This document shows positions 54,601-62,490 of a stretch of 64,000 bases of DNA, one piece after another. The notes beneath the pieces are model-generated. The model searched no databases. It was given only the letters and a program-made list of their open reading frames with translations, and was not told the origin of the DNA. Positions within the stretch are counted from its first letter, which is position 1. Every line of letters begins with the position of its first letter. The position numbers and the translations under genes were made by a program. The stretch is from Zonotrichia leucophrys gambelii. Lineage: Eukaryota; Chordata; Aves; Passeriformes; Passerellidae. Location of the stretch: the NCBI RefSeq assembly GCF_028769735.1, contig NC_088188.1, positions 3,743,001-3,807,000 on the forward strand, read 5' to 3'.

Positions 54601-57396
54601 GTGATGCTCCTGGCTTTGCTTACCCTGGGCATGGCCTGTGTCACAGAGGGTGTATTTGCTTCAGATGGGAACCCTTGCTTTTCATCACCAGCTGTTATAA
54701 ACAGTGCTGGCCTGAGCTTCATGAGCTTCATGGTCCCCATGAAGTGTCAGAGCCAGAGAATGCACCTCACATGCCACCCACAGCACCAAAGGTCAGACAC
54801 CAGTTCTGCTGGGCCACTTCCTCTCAGCTCTTTCAAGACATCTTTGTGTGCAGAAGCTGTTTGTGAGCATGTGACTGGAGTGGATTATCTTTTCAGCCCA
54901 TTTATCAGGGTCCCAAGAGGCGAAAATAGAAGGAAATGGAGTGTCTCAGGGCAGAAAAACAAGCGGAAACTGGAACAAAGTGTTTTTTCCTCAAAGCCGG
55001 AAGCCATTCTCAGAGTTTCTTGACAGCAGGAGACTGAAAGACTGTGGAGTTGATTTAAGGCCAATGCCTTGTCTTCCTGCCCCCATCAAAAAGTCATGAT
55101 TGATTGATTGATAGCAAAGTGATTGGAAAATTCTTGCTCCAAAGCAGGGAAAACTCCAAGTCCCACAAGCCCACAAATCTTTGCTTAGAGAGTGCATCCG
55201 CCATGCACTCAACACCCACAGATGTAATCTCCAATCCTTCACCTTTCAGATACAATACCAGGTTGAGCCGTTGTGTGATGGAACTCTTCCTTACACTAAT
55301 GAACCAATTAACTCTCATTAAGATGTGCCATTAAGAGGGACTTACCCGCAGTGCCCAGTGCCAGTCTCCAGCAACCTGCTTCACACTGGAGCCAGTGATG
55401 TACCCCAGGCCACTGCAAGAAAGGCCAAGAGAGAGCTGGTCAGAGCTTGAAGTGTGCACACTCACAGCTGTTCTTAGACAAAGGCAGAGAGAGGCACAAC
55501 CAGCTGTGTGTCCTCAGCTCTCTTGTCCTACAGGAAGAAATATGGGGATTGAAGCAGATGGTGGATGGTATGTGACTCTACCCAGCAGTGCTGATCTAAA
55601 AATGTCCAAATCTGATGGAAATTTGGAAGTTTATGGCTGACCTTTCAATCTACAGTGGATGGAAAGAAAGACTTAAAAAGAATTTATTTCCCAATTTTAC
55701 TTCTACATCAGGCCTTTCTCTGTACTAATATGAATATTGAACAATTTTATGTTCAAGCTTTCAGTTAACAAGTACCCGTCAAGGACAGACCATATTCCAT
55801 CATTAGATTTTTCTCTTCTTGCCACTAAATAGTACTTGGCTCTAATTAAGCAGGAAGAGTCTATTTTCTGTTAGCTTGGAAGAAAACTCAAGAAGAACAT
55901 GCAAGTTTGATGGGAGACCTTCAGCCACATGTAAGACAAAAGGTGCATCAAAAGGTGAACAAAGGCACATTTCTCTCAACATGAACTGAAGGTAAATACC
56001 CTTTCTCAAAACTGCTGCATTTGTTGCTGAGACTGCCTTGGCTAAAGTTGCCAGGATTGCAGTGGAGCAACTGTGAGCCCCTCCCTAGACCTCTCCTTCC
56101 TTTATTGAAGAATCTGCTAAGCTTTGGAGGTTGTCAGCTATAACCTCCCTAGAACTGGACATTTTACCCAGACAGGCCCCCAAATCAAGCCATGAATCAT
56201 CACAGACTGGTTTGGGTTGGGAAGGAACTTAAAATCCATCCAGTGCCACCCCTGCCATGGCAGGGACACCTCCCACTGTCCCAGGCTGCTCCAAGCCCTG
56301 TCCAGCCTTGGGCACTTCCAGGGATCCAGGGGCAGCCCCAGCTGCTCTGGGAATCTGTGCCAGGGCTTCACCACCTTCACAGGGAACAATTTCTTCCCAA
56401 TATCCAATCAAACCCTCTTTCAGTTTACAAACCTTGTCCTGTCCTCCATAGCTTTGTAATCCACGCTGCTGCTGGATATTGAGACAATGAAGTCCCAGAA
56501 TCAAGCTCAACAGGATGAATATTTGTAATTTCTTTTTTGTTCATTGAATTTTCTATGTGAATACTTGGAATTCTTGATCCTCTTGGCAAAATATTCCTTT
56601 CACCAGTTAAGGATCTGTTTATCTCTTTTTCCTCAAGAGCAAAAGGATGTTTGTGAGTTTTATCTCACAGGTAAGTGCTCCAGCTTGTAAAATGCATCAC
56701 CAGAAGTTTTTCTCAGAGTTTGGAACGTGTTGCCCGTGGATTCCCTGCTGGAAATGAACCCATACTGCCCTTTTTCCCAGGATATTGTCCAGCTCTGGGA
56801 AATGGTATGCAAACTATGCAAAGCCACCTTGCTGACAATCTCACAATAGAGGGTCAGCCATTATTTTAAAAAATAAAAATAATGACAGATTCCCTCCTGT
56901 CCCAACAATCAGATACTGTGTTGGGCTGATAAAGAAATTCCACTGGAAGAAAAAGTCAGCTAAAATATTTTTATTCCATTTCCATCCCATTGCTGTAAAA
57001 ATGGAGGAAAAAAACTAAATAAACCAACAACAAACTTCCCATTAGTTCCCAAAAGTCACACATGAACCAGTAACAGGGCCAAAAAAGAATCTAATTCCTG
57101 CAACTAATTAGTCACTGCTCACAATATTTTCCTGTCTACATTCCAGCCAAGGTCAAGAACTATCATCATTAGCAATTTCAGATCTATGTGAGTTTACTTC
57201 AGAGAAAAGTCATAAAGAGATTGAAGGATCTTTGTGTCACTTACCTGCCCAGAGGAATGGCAAAGTAGAAAACAGAGAGCATCAGGGTCCTTGTGTTTTT
57301 GGTGAACAGGTCTCCAATGATGGTTGGTGCAATAGTTGAGTAACTCGCTTCACCAATGCCAACCAAACCCCGGGACAGCACAAAGAGCCAGAAATA
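9600..57396 (-). CDS. SPNS2: SPNS2, sphingosine-1-phosphate exporter (Spinster family MFS transporter), 3' nine coding exons, 5' end outside window
   Basis: Joined minus-strand exons 57396-57245, 55412-55346, 52766-52624, 51519-51367, 49659-49470, 43452-43387, 35456-35358, 23668-23505 and 9642-9600 give 1077 bases, 359 codons with the stop and no internal stop. All introns are GT-AG and every junction keeps phase. The 358 residues cover about TM4 to TM12 of a 12-TM MFS fold and end in the mammalian SPNS2 tail ([13 protein letters not shown]). SPNS2 rather than SPNS1 or SPNS3 is shown by this tail, by [11 protein letters not shown] before TM12 and by [19 protein letters not shown] in TM10-11. 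The protein exports S1P across the plasma membrane, mainly from endothelium, and is needed for lymphocyte egress, for heart development in zebrafish and for hearing in mice (established for the family). The N-terminal third, with the LNYLDR motif, and the promoter lie beyond 64000. Confidence 0.97.
15330..15456 (-). repeat. CR1 LINE 3' fragment (antisense to +)
   Basis: Read on the minus strand it gives the CR1 end. On the plus strand the blocks are 'accatggaaggggttggg', 'aagggaccttgaagatcct', 'cattccaacccttgccatgg', 'gcagggacacattccagcac' and 'caggctgctccaagcctgtc'. It is 5' truncated. Confidence 0.85.
15631..16175 (+). mobile_element. Avian ERVL solo LTR
   Basis: Begins TGTGCTGGCTTTGGCTGGAG, the standard start of the large avian ERVL LTR family. 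It carries the expected landmarks in order: 'gagccaggacaggagaccca' then 'tgatattccacaccctgtga', a TATATAAA box at 15890-15897, and a TATTAAA poly(A)-like signal near 16076. It ends near 'gaggggttaaa'. The right edge is diverged and no clear 5-bp target-site duplication was found, so the end is approximate. No internal retroviral genes remain. It lies antisense to SPNS2. Confidence 0.8.
16885..17231 (+). mobile_element. ERVK-type solo LTR with perfect 6-bp target-site duplication
   Basis: Starts TGTTGGGAATTTAG and ends ...CCTTTGACA. It is flanked by AATGGG on both sides (16879-16884 and 17232-17237), the 6-bp duplication usual for class II (ERVK) insertions. A TATA-like 'tgtataag' near 17115 and AATAAA at 17140-17145 mark the promoter and R region. 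There is no internal sequence, so it is a solo LTR left by recombination. It lies in the SPNS2 intron in the antisense direction. Confidence 0.85.
22881..22947 (-). CDS. SPNS2: Candidate alternative last coding exon of SPNS2
   Basis: On the minus strand a 'caactgtttttcag' acceptor ends at 22948. If the donor at 23504 were joined to it, the frame would continue without a break for 21 codons ([19 protein letters not shown]...) to a TGA at 22883-22881. This would give a polar, acidic, Ser/Thr-rich tail in place of [13 protein letters not shown]. Several CpGs stand out from the surrounding intron. No canonical AATAAA follows within about 450 bases, only an AATAAG-like word, which counts against it. 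It is a prediction from splice signals and phase only. Confidence 0.3.
23505..23668 (-). CDS. SPNS2: SPNS2 coding exon (TM12 region)
   Basis: A 'cctctctcgcag' acceptor opens in phase 0 at [13 protein letters not shown]. The frame then runs through the last membrane helix ([19 protein letters not shown], then [11 protein letters not shown]) and ends in SDRAKAEQ plus two bases of a Gln codon at a GTGAGT donor (23504-23499). If the donor were not used, translation would stop at once (TGA 23503-23501), giving a protein that ends AEQQ. The sequence matches mammalian SPNS2 almost residue for residue. Confidence 0.97.
23867..24249 (+). mobile_element. Solo LTR (family 1, TGTGACCATGTTCAC type), copy 1
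   Basis: 383 bases from TGTGACCATGTTCACAGGGG to ...GTCTGTGACA, nearly identical in length and sequence to the copy at 38974-39358. The flanks are CTGAGG on the left and CTGAGC on the right, a 6-bp duplication with one mismatch. It ends with the characteristic 'aaagaaaggatttttcataa' block. It lies antisense in SPNS2, about 200 bases on the intron side of the acceptor of exon 23505-23668. No internal viral sequence is present. Confidence 0.85.
26358..26408. repeat. (TA)n-rich simple repeat
   Basis: About 50 bases made almost only of TATATA and TTATTA words. Confidence 0.9.
26870..27536 (-). mobile_element. ERVK-type solo LTR, minus orientation, perfect 6-bp target-site duplication
   Basis: 667 bases. 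Read on the minus strand it starts TGTTGGGAAGGATGAAAG and ends ...CAGGCTCTTACA. ACCAGC flanks it on both sides (26864-26869 and 27537-27542). A minus-strand AATAAA lies at 26912-26907, close to the 3' end. Unlike most LTRs here it has the same direction as SPNS2, so its poly(A) signal could act on the gene's transcript. It has no internal genes. Confidence 0.88.
29897..30296 (+). mobile_element. Diverged solo LTR related to family 1
   Basis: Starts TGTCACAACAAACACAGG and ends ...GTCAATGTCACA. It shares with the copies at 23867 and 38974 the blocks 'tctgattccatgtt', 'cagaaggctaatttattact', 'ttctcagcttcccaggag' and 'gaaaggattttttt'. It is a separate subfamily by its middle section. No matching target-site duplication was found, so the limits rest on alignment with the other copies. 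Confidence 0.7.
31398..31520. repeat. (GGAA)n / (GGGA)n polypurine tract
   Basis: More than 120 bases almost free of pyrimidines: GAAAGAAGG, then GGGAGGGAGG, then GGAAGGAAGG units, two GGGGCGGAAG interruptions and finally GAAAGAAAG. Frames spanning it are artefacts of the repeat. Confidence 0.95.
32840..33000 (-). repeat. CR1 LINE 3' fragment
   Basis: The plus strand reads 'tcacagaatcattaaggttg', 'gaaaagatccctgagatggt', 'caagtccaacc' and later 'cattccctggacacctcc'. This is the reverse of the CR1 3' end. The 5' limit is approximate. Confidence 0.8.
34772..34959 (+). repeat. CR1 LINE 3' fragment
   Basis: Contains 'ttgggcactgcccaggctcc', 'ccagggcatggccacggccc', 'agttggacactgctctcagg'-like wording, 'ccaggagctggactgcatga', 'tccttgtcagctccttccag' and the terminal 'attctgtggttctgtgattt', the CR1 signature end. 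Confidence 0.85.
35358..35456 (-). CDS. SPNS2: SPNS2 coding exon (TM10-TM11 junction)
   Basis: 99 bases, phase 0 at both ends, 33 codons from [17 protein letters not shown] to [11 protein letters not shown]. The acceptor is 'ccccttctctgcag' and the donor is GTAAGT. The residues agree with mammalian SPNS2 at essentially all positions, including the conserved GDAGSP turn of Spinster proteins before TM11. A solo LTR lies 303 bases on the upstream side. Confidence 0.97.
35760..36361 (+). mobile_element. ERVK-type solo LTR (family 2, TGTTGGGGAAG type), copy A
   Basis: 602 bases from TGTTGGGGAAGGTC to ...TGATGCTCCCCCA, flanked by a perfect 6-bp duplication CTCAAC (35754-35759 and 36362-36367). It is closely similar over its full length to 48823-49436, including 'gaaagccttataaatatgat', 'agcaagctttgagat' and 'aacacagtgtggtaatgta'. 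It is antisense to SPNS2 and ends 303 bases from exon 35358-35456. A small plus-strand frame within it is shared by both copies. Confidence 0.9.
38160..38275. repeat. TA/TATG-rich simple sequence
   Basis: AT-dominated block with repeated 'catatataaat', 'acacatgaatacac' and 'tatatgtgtatata' words. Confidence 0.75.
38974..39358 (+). mobile_element. Solo LTR (family 1, TGTGACCATGTTCAC type), copy 2, perfect 6-bp target-site duplication
   Basis: 385 bases from TGTGACCATGTTCACAGGGG to ...GATGTCTGCAACA, flanked by CTGATG on both sides (38968-38973 and 39359-39364). It is highly similar to the copy at 23867-24249 across its length, which suggests fairly recent activity of the family. It is antisense to SPNS2. 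Confidence 0.9.
39586..39635. repeat. Small tandem/inverted A-T repeat
   Basis: 'gacactaaaaaaat' occurs twice with a 'tactaaaattttttaga' palindromic spacer and a third partial 'gtctaaaaaaatgact'. It may form a short hairpin. Confidence 0.6.
43387..43452 (-). CDS. SPNS2: SPNS2 coding exon (TM10)
   Basis: A 66-base micro-exon, phase 0 at both ends: [20 protein letters not shown] followed by LM. It has a 'caacag' acceptor and a GTGAGT donor. It fills exactly the gap between exons ending ...VGAY and starting YVVIP, and matches the mammalian segment with a conservative Val-to-Ile change. Homology plus both splice sites support it despite its size. Confidence 0.97.
43761..43822 (-). repeat. CR1 LINE terminal fragment
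   Basis: The plus strand reads 'tagaatcacagaattgttga', 'ggttggaaaagccctttaag' and 'gatcatcaagtccagc', the reversed extreme 3' end of CR1. Only about 60 bases remain. Confidence 0.85.
44988..45775 (-). pseudogene. Unidentified coding-like stretch broken by frame changes
   Basis: Three consecutive minus-strand frames (45775-45581, 45576-45139 and 45215-44988) each read as well-mixed, protein-like sequence, with segments such as [20 protein letters not shown] and [17 protein letters not shown]. They lie in different frames, so a continuous protein would need frame changes near 45590 and near 45200. There are no obvious splice sites, poly(A) tail or flanking LTRs. I do not recognise the family. 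It could be an old retrocopy, a remnant of a mobile element, or chance. It lies inside an SPNS2 intron in the sense direction. Confidence 0.22.
48061..48270 (+). repeat. CR1 LINE 3' fragment
   Basis: Shows 'gatgagatgtaaggaaggag', 'aagcattggcacagggtggc', 'gatgcctcattcctggaaat', 'attcaaggctggattggagg', 'gggttggatgacctt' and 'caacccaaaccattctat'. The order is that of the last 200 bases of CR1. Confidence 0.9.
48823..49436 (+). mobile_element. ERVK-type solo LTR (family 2), copy B, abutting an SPNS2 exon
   Basis: 614 bases starting TGTTGGGGAAGATG and aligning along its length with 35760-36361. The proposed right end is ...GGCTCTTACA, flanked by GCAGGG, against GTAGGG on the left (48817-48822), i.e. 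a 6-bp duplication with one mismatch. The last 25 bases differ from copy A, so the right edge is a little uncertain. It is antisense to SPNS2 and stops 33 bases before the exon at 49470. Confidence 0.82.
49470..49659 (-). CDS. SPNS2: SPNS2 coding exon (TM8-TM9)
   Basis: 190 bases. One base completes a split Ser codon, followed by 63 codons from [15 protein letters not shown] through [19 protein letters not shown] to SSIVGAY. The acceptor follows a T-rich tract ('tatttttggacag') and the donor is GTGAGT. TM8 and TM9 are joined by the basic KTQRADP loop typical of SPNS2. Part of the exon lies in a frame open on both strands. Only the minus strand has homology. Confidence 0.97.
49660..51366 (-). 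other. SPNS2: SPNS2 intron (1.7 kb)
   Basis: Contains the AT minisatellite at 49744-49935. Apart from that I see only unique AT-rich intron sequence. Confidence 0.85.
49744..49935. repeat. AT-only minisatellite, unit about 17-18 bases
   Basis: About ten imperfect copies of TATTATTATTTTATTAGG or its close variants, starting about 85 bases upstream (on the transcript) of the SPNS2 exon at 49470-49659. Units differ mainly at the AGG/ATG junction. It is likely to vary in copy number. Confidence 0.9.
51367..51519 (-). CDS. SPNS2: SPNS2 coding exon (TM7)
   Basis: 153 bases: one base completes an Asn codon, then [18 protein letters not shown] and [17 protein letters not shown], then [15 protein letters not shown] and two bases of a Ser codon. 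The acceptor used is 'gtctcccag'. A second AG six bases further in (giving loss of Arg-Ser) is possible, but homology favours the first. The donor is AG|GTGAGA. The loop cysteines ETCSSQPC correspond to ETCNSPPC in mammals. Confidence 0.96.
   Translation of the reverse strand, partial: PQLCVLIPGHLSCLLCHGGTWNVDPSVPSQSTGGAEDSRDLQLPALWHQG
51520..52623 (-). other. SPNS2: SPNS2 intron (1.1 kb)
   Basis: Unique sequence. No repeats, RNA genes or open frames of interest were seen. Confidence 0.85.
52624..52766 (-). CDS. SPNS2: SPNS2 coding exon (TM6 and central cytoplasmic loop)
   Basis: 143 bases, 47 codons plus two bases: [19 protein letters not shown] (TM6), then the cytoplasmic linker with [19 protein letters not shown] and RDMKALIR. 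The acceptor is 'ctttcttgcag' and the donor is GTAAGA. The linker matches mammalian SPNS2 with a few changes (GHAD to GNAE). It was found by following the reading phase from neighbouring exons. It is too short and too rich in frame ends to appear as a long ORF. Confidence 0.96.
52767..55345 (-). other. SPNS2: SPNS2 intron (2.6 kb)
   Basis: Contains an A-rich tract at 53538-53552. A plus-strand open frame of 156 codons at 54553-55023 has no recognisable domain and overlaps minus-strand frames. No other feature was seen. Confidence 0.85.
55346..55412 (-). CDS. SPNS2: SPNS2 coding exon (end of TM5)
   Basis: 67 bases. One base completes a split Ser codon, followed by [20 protein letters not shown] and LR. 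It has a 'cctttcttgcag' acceptor and a GTAAGT donor. The [13 protein letters not shown] and GDWHWALR motifs are the Spinster signature of the TM5-TM6 turn. Only Ala-to-Val differs from mammals. Confidence 0.97.
55413..57244 (-). other. SPNS2: SPNS2 intron (1.8 kb)
   Basis: Contains the CR1 fragment at 56191-56422. No other repeats or genes were recognised. Confidence 0.85.
56191..56422 (-). repeat. CR1 LINE 3' fragment
   Basis: The plus strand gives the reversed CR1 end: 'catcacagactggtttgggt', 'tgggaaggaacttaaaatcc', 'gccatggcagggacacctcc', 'ccaggctgctccaagccctg' and 'gaacaatttcttcccaatat'. It is among the longest and least degraded CR1 tails in the window. Confidence 0.92.
57245..57396 (-). 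CDS. SPNS2: SPNS2 coding exon (TM4-TM5), most 5' exon found in window
   Basis: 152 bases, phase 0 start: [19 protein letters not shown], then [18 protein letters not shown] and [13 protein letters not shown] plus two bases of a Ser codon. The acceptor is 'atttcttttctcag' and the donor is GTAAGT. The Arg in the [12 protein letters not shown] motif is, from memory, the position altered in the zebrafish spns2 (two-hearts) mutant that cannot export S1P. Here it is intact. The mammalian segment that precedes YFWL is not found in the 6.6 kb upstream. Confidence 0.97.
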
Positions 57397-58186
57397 CTGA
57401 GAAAAGAAATTGAAACATTAACAGGTTCCCCCTTGGCTTTTTAAATCCAGGATGGACAGCAATCAGGGAAACACAAATTCATGTGACTGGAAAATGATGC
57501 TCCTGTATGCATTTATTTTTAGAACTTTATATTTATGATATATTTTTAGAACTTCAGAGCTGTTTCATTTGTCTTTTGCCCAGAAGAAAGGGACGATAAT
57601 TTTTGTGAAGATTTATAGGCATGAAAGAAAAGTAATAATAAAACATTTACTCAGTGACATTCAAGAACATTTCCTAAAATGCAGAGGCAGAAGACCCCCA
57701 GTTTGTTGCCAGATTCCAGCTCACTCTTGCTGCTTTGGGAAGGCCTGGGGAGGTGGGTGAGTGTAACAAACCCTGCTCTGGGATCCAGGAACAGCAACTC
57801 CTGCTGACACAACCCATCCTTCCTAGCGTGCCAAGGACAGGTTCTGACTAGGAAATTCTAAAGGCTCTTCAAAGCTGGGAAAGAGTGGAACCCAAAATTC
57901 CCCAAACTGAATGTTCTTCTTCATTGAAAGCTATGGAGTAAGGAATCTTCCAAAGGTGCTGAGTACCCATCTCACTCCACTTGCCTTGAACAGCAGCACA
58001 CACCTCCCCAAAACTGTCAGAGGAGACCTGAGCTTTACTGGGAACCCAGGAACATCCATGTCCTCTGTAAGCAGGGAATGACCCAGAGGATCACAGGGCA
58101 GGGGCATGCAGGAGGCATTCAGCTGCCCAGGGAACACCTCTGGGTGAAGGGCAATCCCACAGAATGAAGATATATCAAAAAACAGG

Positions 58187-58578
58187 TGACCCCAACATCT
58201 GGGAATGACTGGCATCTGACTCCATTGATCCAGAATGCTGAACAATTGCTTTAGTAAAACTATATTACAATTGTATTATATTATGTTATGTTATGTTACA
58301 CTAAAAGGATACTATACTATACTATACTACACTATACTATACTATAAAGACACGGACTAAAGAAAACTCATGACTGTCTCCGAATAACCAGGACACAGTT
58401 TTTTTTCCAACTGGCCAAGGAAACAAAACAATCCTCAGCAGAATCCAATTGACAAATCACTTCAGGTAAAAATCTTCCCAACATATTCCACATGTGCAAA
58501 ACAACAGGAGCAAGCACCAAGTAAAGACAAAAATTGTTTTCTCTTTCTTCTCTCTGTTCAGAGAATGTGAATGCCACA
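58187..58578 (+). mobile_element. Diverged solo LTR related to family 1 / 29897-30296
   Basis: Shares 'ctgactccatt', the 'atattccacatgtg' block, 'aagacaaaaattgttttctc' and a '...gaatgtgaatgccaca' end with the LTR at 29897-30296. The middle is expanded by TTATG and TATAC simple repeats. No target-site duplication was seen. Limits are approximate. Confidence 0.5.
58263..58346. repeat. (TTATG)n and (ACTAT)n pentanucleotide repeats
   Basis: 'tattatgttatgttatgtta' is followed after 15 bases by about eight 'actat' units. It sits inside the LTR-like element and replaces its usual AT-rich section. Confidence 0.85.
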
Positions 58579-58979
58579 AGGATGCACTTCACATTCAGCA
58601 CAACTCAGTCTAAAATGGTCAAAAAGAATTTGCTTATCCAATAGAATTTTTTTTAATGGCTCATTTCAATCAACACTTTCATGAACTGTGAGGACCTGAT
58701 TTTCAACCTAAGCTCTTTCACTGCCCCTGCAGTTTTCTGAGTGCAGGCTAAGACACAATGCTTTGATGCCTGAATACCAGATACATGAGAACAAGCAAAC
58801 TCTCACCCATCTAAGCAGCTTGAGCTACACCCAGAAATAATTGCAGGGACAGAAATGAAGCAGTCACTGCAGAAAGTTGTAAGCACAGGGAAATCTATTT
58901 CTACAAATTTAACCTCTATAAATCCTCAATTTGCTGTCATTATTCTGTAGATCATTTGTGAGAAGAACAGCAGGGACTT

Positions 58980-59220
58980 AAACTGAAGGAAGGCAGGTTT
59001 AAATTAGATATTAAGAAGAAATTCTTCCCTCTGACGGTGGCAAAGCCCTGGCACAGGGTGCCCAGAGCAGCTGTGGCTGCCCCATCCCTGGAAATGTCCA
59101 AGGCAAGGTTGGATGGAGCTTGGAGCAGCCTGGGACAGTGGAAAGTGTCCCTGCCATGACAGGGGGTGGGATGGGATGAATTTTAAGTTCCTTCCCTTCC
59201 TCTGTGATTCTATGCTTATG
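58980..59220 (+). repeat. CR1 LINE 3' fragment
   Basis: Shows 'ggcaggtttaaattagatat', 'taagaagaaattcttccctc', 'gcaaagccctggcacagggt', 'gcccagagcagctgtggctg', 'ccctggaaatgtccaaggca', 'agcagcctgggacagtggaa' and a 'tctgtgattctatg' end. The full 240 bases are in the usual CR1 order. Confidence 0.93.
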
Positions 59221-62200
59221 ATATGTCCTTAACCATGAAAGTGCTTTGGGAAAAATGAGCAATTACCAATTCTCCTTCTTCAGATGGGAAAAAGTCAAGG
59301 GAAATGACTGATTTTGTGCCCTACAGCAAAGCCAAGCTAGAGTCCAAGTCTCATTCACAAACATGGAAAATGCCATGCAGACTCCAAGCCACGTGCCTCA
59401 GCCATAAATACATCCATCAGCAGACAAAAATCTACCAGTGACACGTTTGCATTGTTCTGCTCACTGTAATCCCTGGTTGAAAAGAACATTTTGAGGATTC
59501 CAACAACCACAAAAAACAAAATACTTTAGTGTACTCTTCACTTCCTCATATTTTGGTGTGAATTGTGGAGCAATATGCATTTTCTGCAGGAATACAAGTT
59601 CCTTGTTTGCTGGCAGGGTGTGTGCAGTGCCGCTCACATTCATGCATCTCCCACAAGCTGCACATACGTAACTCACACACGTGGGTGTGAGCAGAAAGGG
59701 CAATACTGTGACTCAAATGATTTAATTTCTGTCAATTTCCCAATGCTCAACCACTCCACTGCAGAAATATGCTGGCAGTCATTGGTGCACAGGTAACCAG
59801 TGTATTTTGAATGAGCAACAGTATTTCTAACGTGCTGAAAGGCTTAGTCATGCACAATTAGAAAGCAGGGAACTGCAGGCTGGCTGTGGTTTCTGAGGAA
59901 GATCTGGATCACAGAGAGGGTGACAGGCAAAGCAGTCACCAGCCTGGGATGAAATGGGCAGTGTCACCTACAATTGAAGAATGACAAGTTTGTAAATGCA
60001 CTGGATGTTCCTCAAACTGGAAATACGTACAGAAAAATGTCACAGTTTTGTGCTCACCAGCTGGTATTGCCCCCAGTGAATGCACTGGGTAGGAATTTCC
60101 TCCAAACAATGCTGTGAGAAGGTTCCTCTTACAATCCTTGTGCAAAGCAGGAAAACTGTCCCAAGTATTCCTTTTGTGGTAGAGTGACTCAGTTTCATCA
60201 ATACCATGGAATCAGATGCCCAATACCATGAAATCATCTGCAACAAGTACCACATCCACTCTTCTCTCTCAGTTCCTGCTCAAATCCCTCTCCTTGGTTT
60301 ATCCCATGCTGACACACTCCAAATATCTCTTTAATATTTAAACTATGTTTTTTGAAGCAGTGGTATTCAAACTTAAGTAATAAGATTTTTACTTCATCTG
60401 GGAATAAAAGCATTCTTAAAAACCATAATCCACATAAAGACCTAAATAGTATTGCCCTTCTGAGATCAGATATTCAAGACTACAGACCATCCAGCCATCT
60501 AGTTGTGATAACTAGATTAAACATACAAAAATCTAAAACAATTTAGGGAATTATTTATAGTTGGTTCTATGCTGGGCCTGGTTTTGGAGCTCTATATCTA
60601 GGATTAAAGAGCTAATTCCTCTTCTTACCAGTTCTTACGGATCTTTGGCTAGCATGGATCCTGTTGGAACTCATACGATAAAATTAATTTGCTAAAATAA
60701 GCTGGGACCCCCATCTTCCATCTCTAATCAGTCACTCAAAACTTATGTTTTAGCTCTGAAGAGGGACAGCTGGGGAGCTCCCCAAGGCAAAAAAGGGGTC
60801 CCATCCATGACAGGCCTTGTCTTTTTGTTTTCCATATCAGAAGCAAAAAATACAAAACAACTCTAAAATTCTTATGCTGGTGCTCATTTGCACCACAGGC
60901 ATTCCATGAACCACTCAGAAACTGGTTCCAAAACCACTCCATATGCAATACAGACAATTGCTATTTTTTGTGTACATTTATACACATACACCCATGAACA
61001 TCCCTTTTCCTCTCCAAGTGTATGAGGACACGACAACCTGCACAAACACATGGCAAAGTCAGATATTCCACATGCTGAGGGAAACTCTGTTCTCCTCCAC
61101 AGCTGGAGCAGGACACCTCTGCCATTTCCTCTGCTCTGGATTTTCCCCCCACTGCTTTTCCATTTATGTCCTACCTCAGGGTTCTCAGGAGTTTAATGAA
61201 AGAAAAAGGGCTGACACCAGCTCAATTCTGCCAGTGCTCAAAAGCAGAACAGGCAGCTCAGACTTTAACTGAATTTCACTGTTCCCCAAGCAGAAATTGA
61301 TATATATTGAAGAAGCCAGTTTCTTTCTATATGACTTGGTAACTCTGCTGTAATTTGTCCATCTGTGCAAGTAGGTTTCTGGCAGGAAAACTGAAAATAT
61401 CTGAGTCAGCTTTCAGGACCTGAACTAATTCCTTCCCTATAGGTTAAGCCCAGCAACCTCAACATTTATCAGCAGTGTTTTCCTAAAACTAAATGCCTGA
61501 AACAGAAGGGTTTTTGAAACAAGGTGCTATTAGGGCAAGCAATTAATTTGTCTTTAATTTTGGGAAACAGTTATATCAGAGACTGTCTGCACCTCCATGA
61601 GAGCTGCCAACATCTGGTTTGGAGAGATGCAGAGGGTTTTTGGGATGAGTTCATAGCCTCAATCCCCCTCCTTGCCCGTGTGCCAGCCCAAGGTGCAGCT
61701 CCCTGGCTGTGCTGGATTCTGCAGGCACAGAGCAGCTCTGTGGCACCAGCCTGGCTGTGCCACTGGGCAGGGACACCTGGGCCACACAACCTCACTGCTA
61801 CCAGCTCCAGGAGCAAGCCAGGGTGCAAAATTTGCTCCTGGAACTCACAGCAGGCAGGTTGTGTGGCTCAGGGCTTCCAGTCCCTTTCTCCACCTTGTGT
61901 GGCTGGTGAGACACAAGCCAGGGAAGATTCCAGCACACAATAAACCATCAACACATGGAAAGAATGTTGGCTGCAGAGACCCAGAACTGCCACAGCCTTG
62001 CTGGGAGTTTCCCTTGAAGAGATGACATCACCAGAAATTAATGCATGGAGAAAGCACTCACACCTGTGAATGGGAGGTACAAAGGGTCAGTGGGTGTGCT
62101 CTCTTCTTCCCATGTCTCAAATATATAGAAGGAAAAACAGCCTCTAGCCATAAAGCAAAAGAAACCCAATTCCTCAAAATAGAAATGAGTTTCAGAAGGG

Positions 62201-62442
62201 ATACAAATCCTTATCCCTTGGGGATGTGTCAGTAAGGAATAGAACATTCTACCTACCAACTTCTGCATTTCTTAAACTATCAGCAAGCCACAGACAACAA
62301 GAGTGACAGATCATGGGGTCCAAGGGACCTGGTCTCATTACTGTCACCAGTGTCACCAAACACTAGAAGCTATGAGTGTGACACTCCTTCCAGAATTTAC
62401 AGCTGAAAAAAAGCTTTCATGGTTGGAGTTAAATATTTATAA

Positions 62443-62490
62443 TACAGAACCATTTAATTGTTTAGGTTAGAAAAGACCTCTATGCAGATC
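62443..62490 (-). repeat. CR1 LINE terminal fragment (degenerate)
   Basis: 'acagaaccatttaattgttt' followed by 'aggttagaaaagacctct' resembles the reversed CR1 end ('cagaatcatttaggttggaaaagacct'). It is short and diverged. Confidence 0.5.
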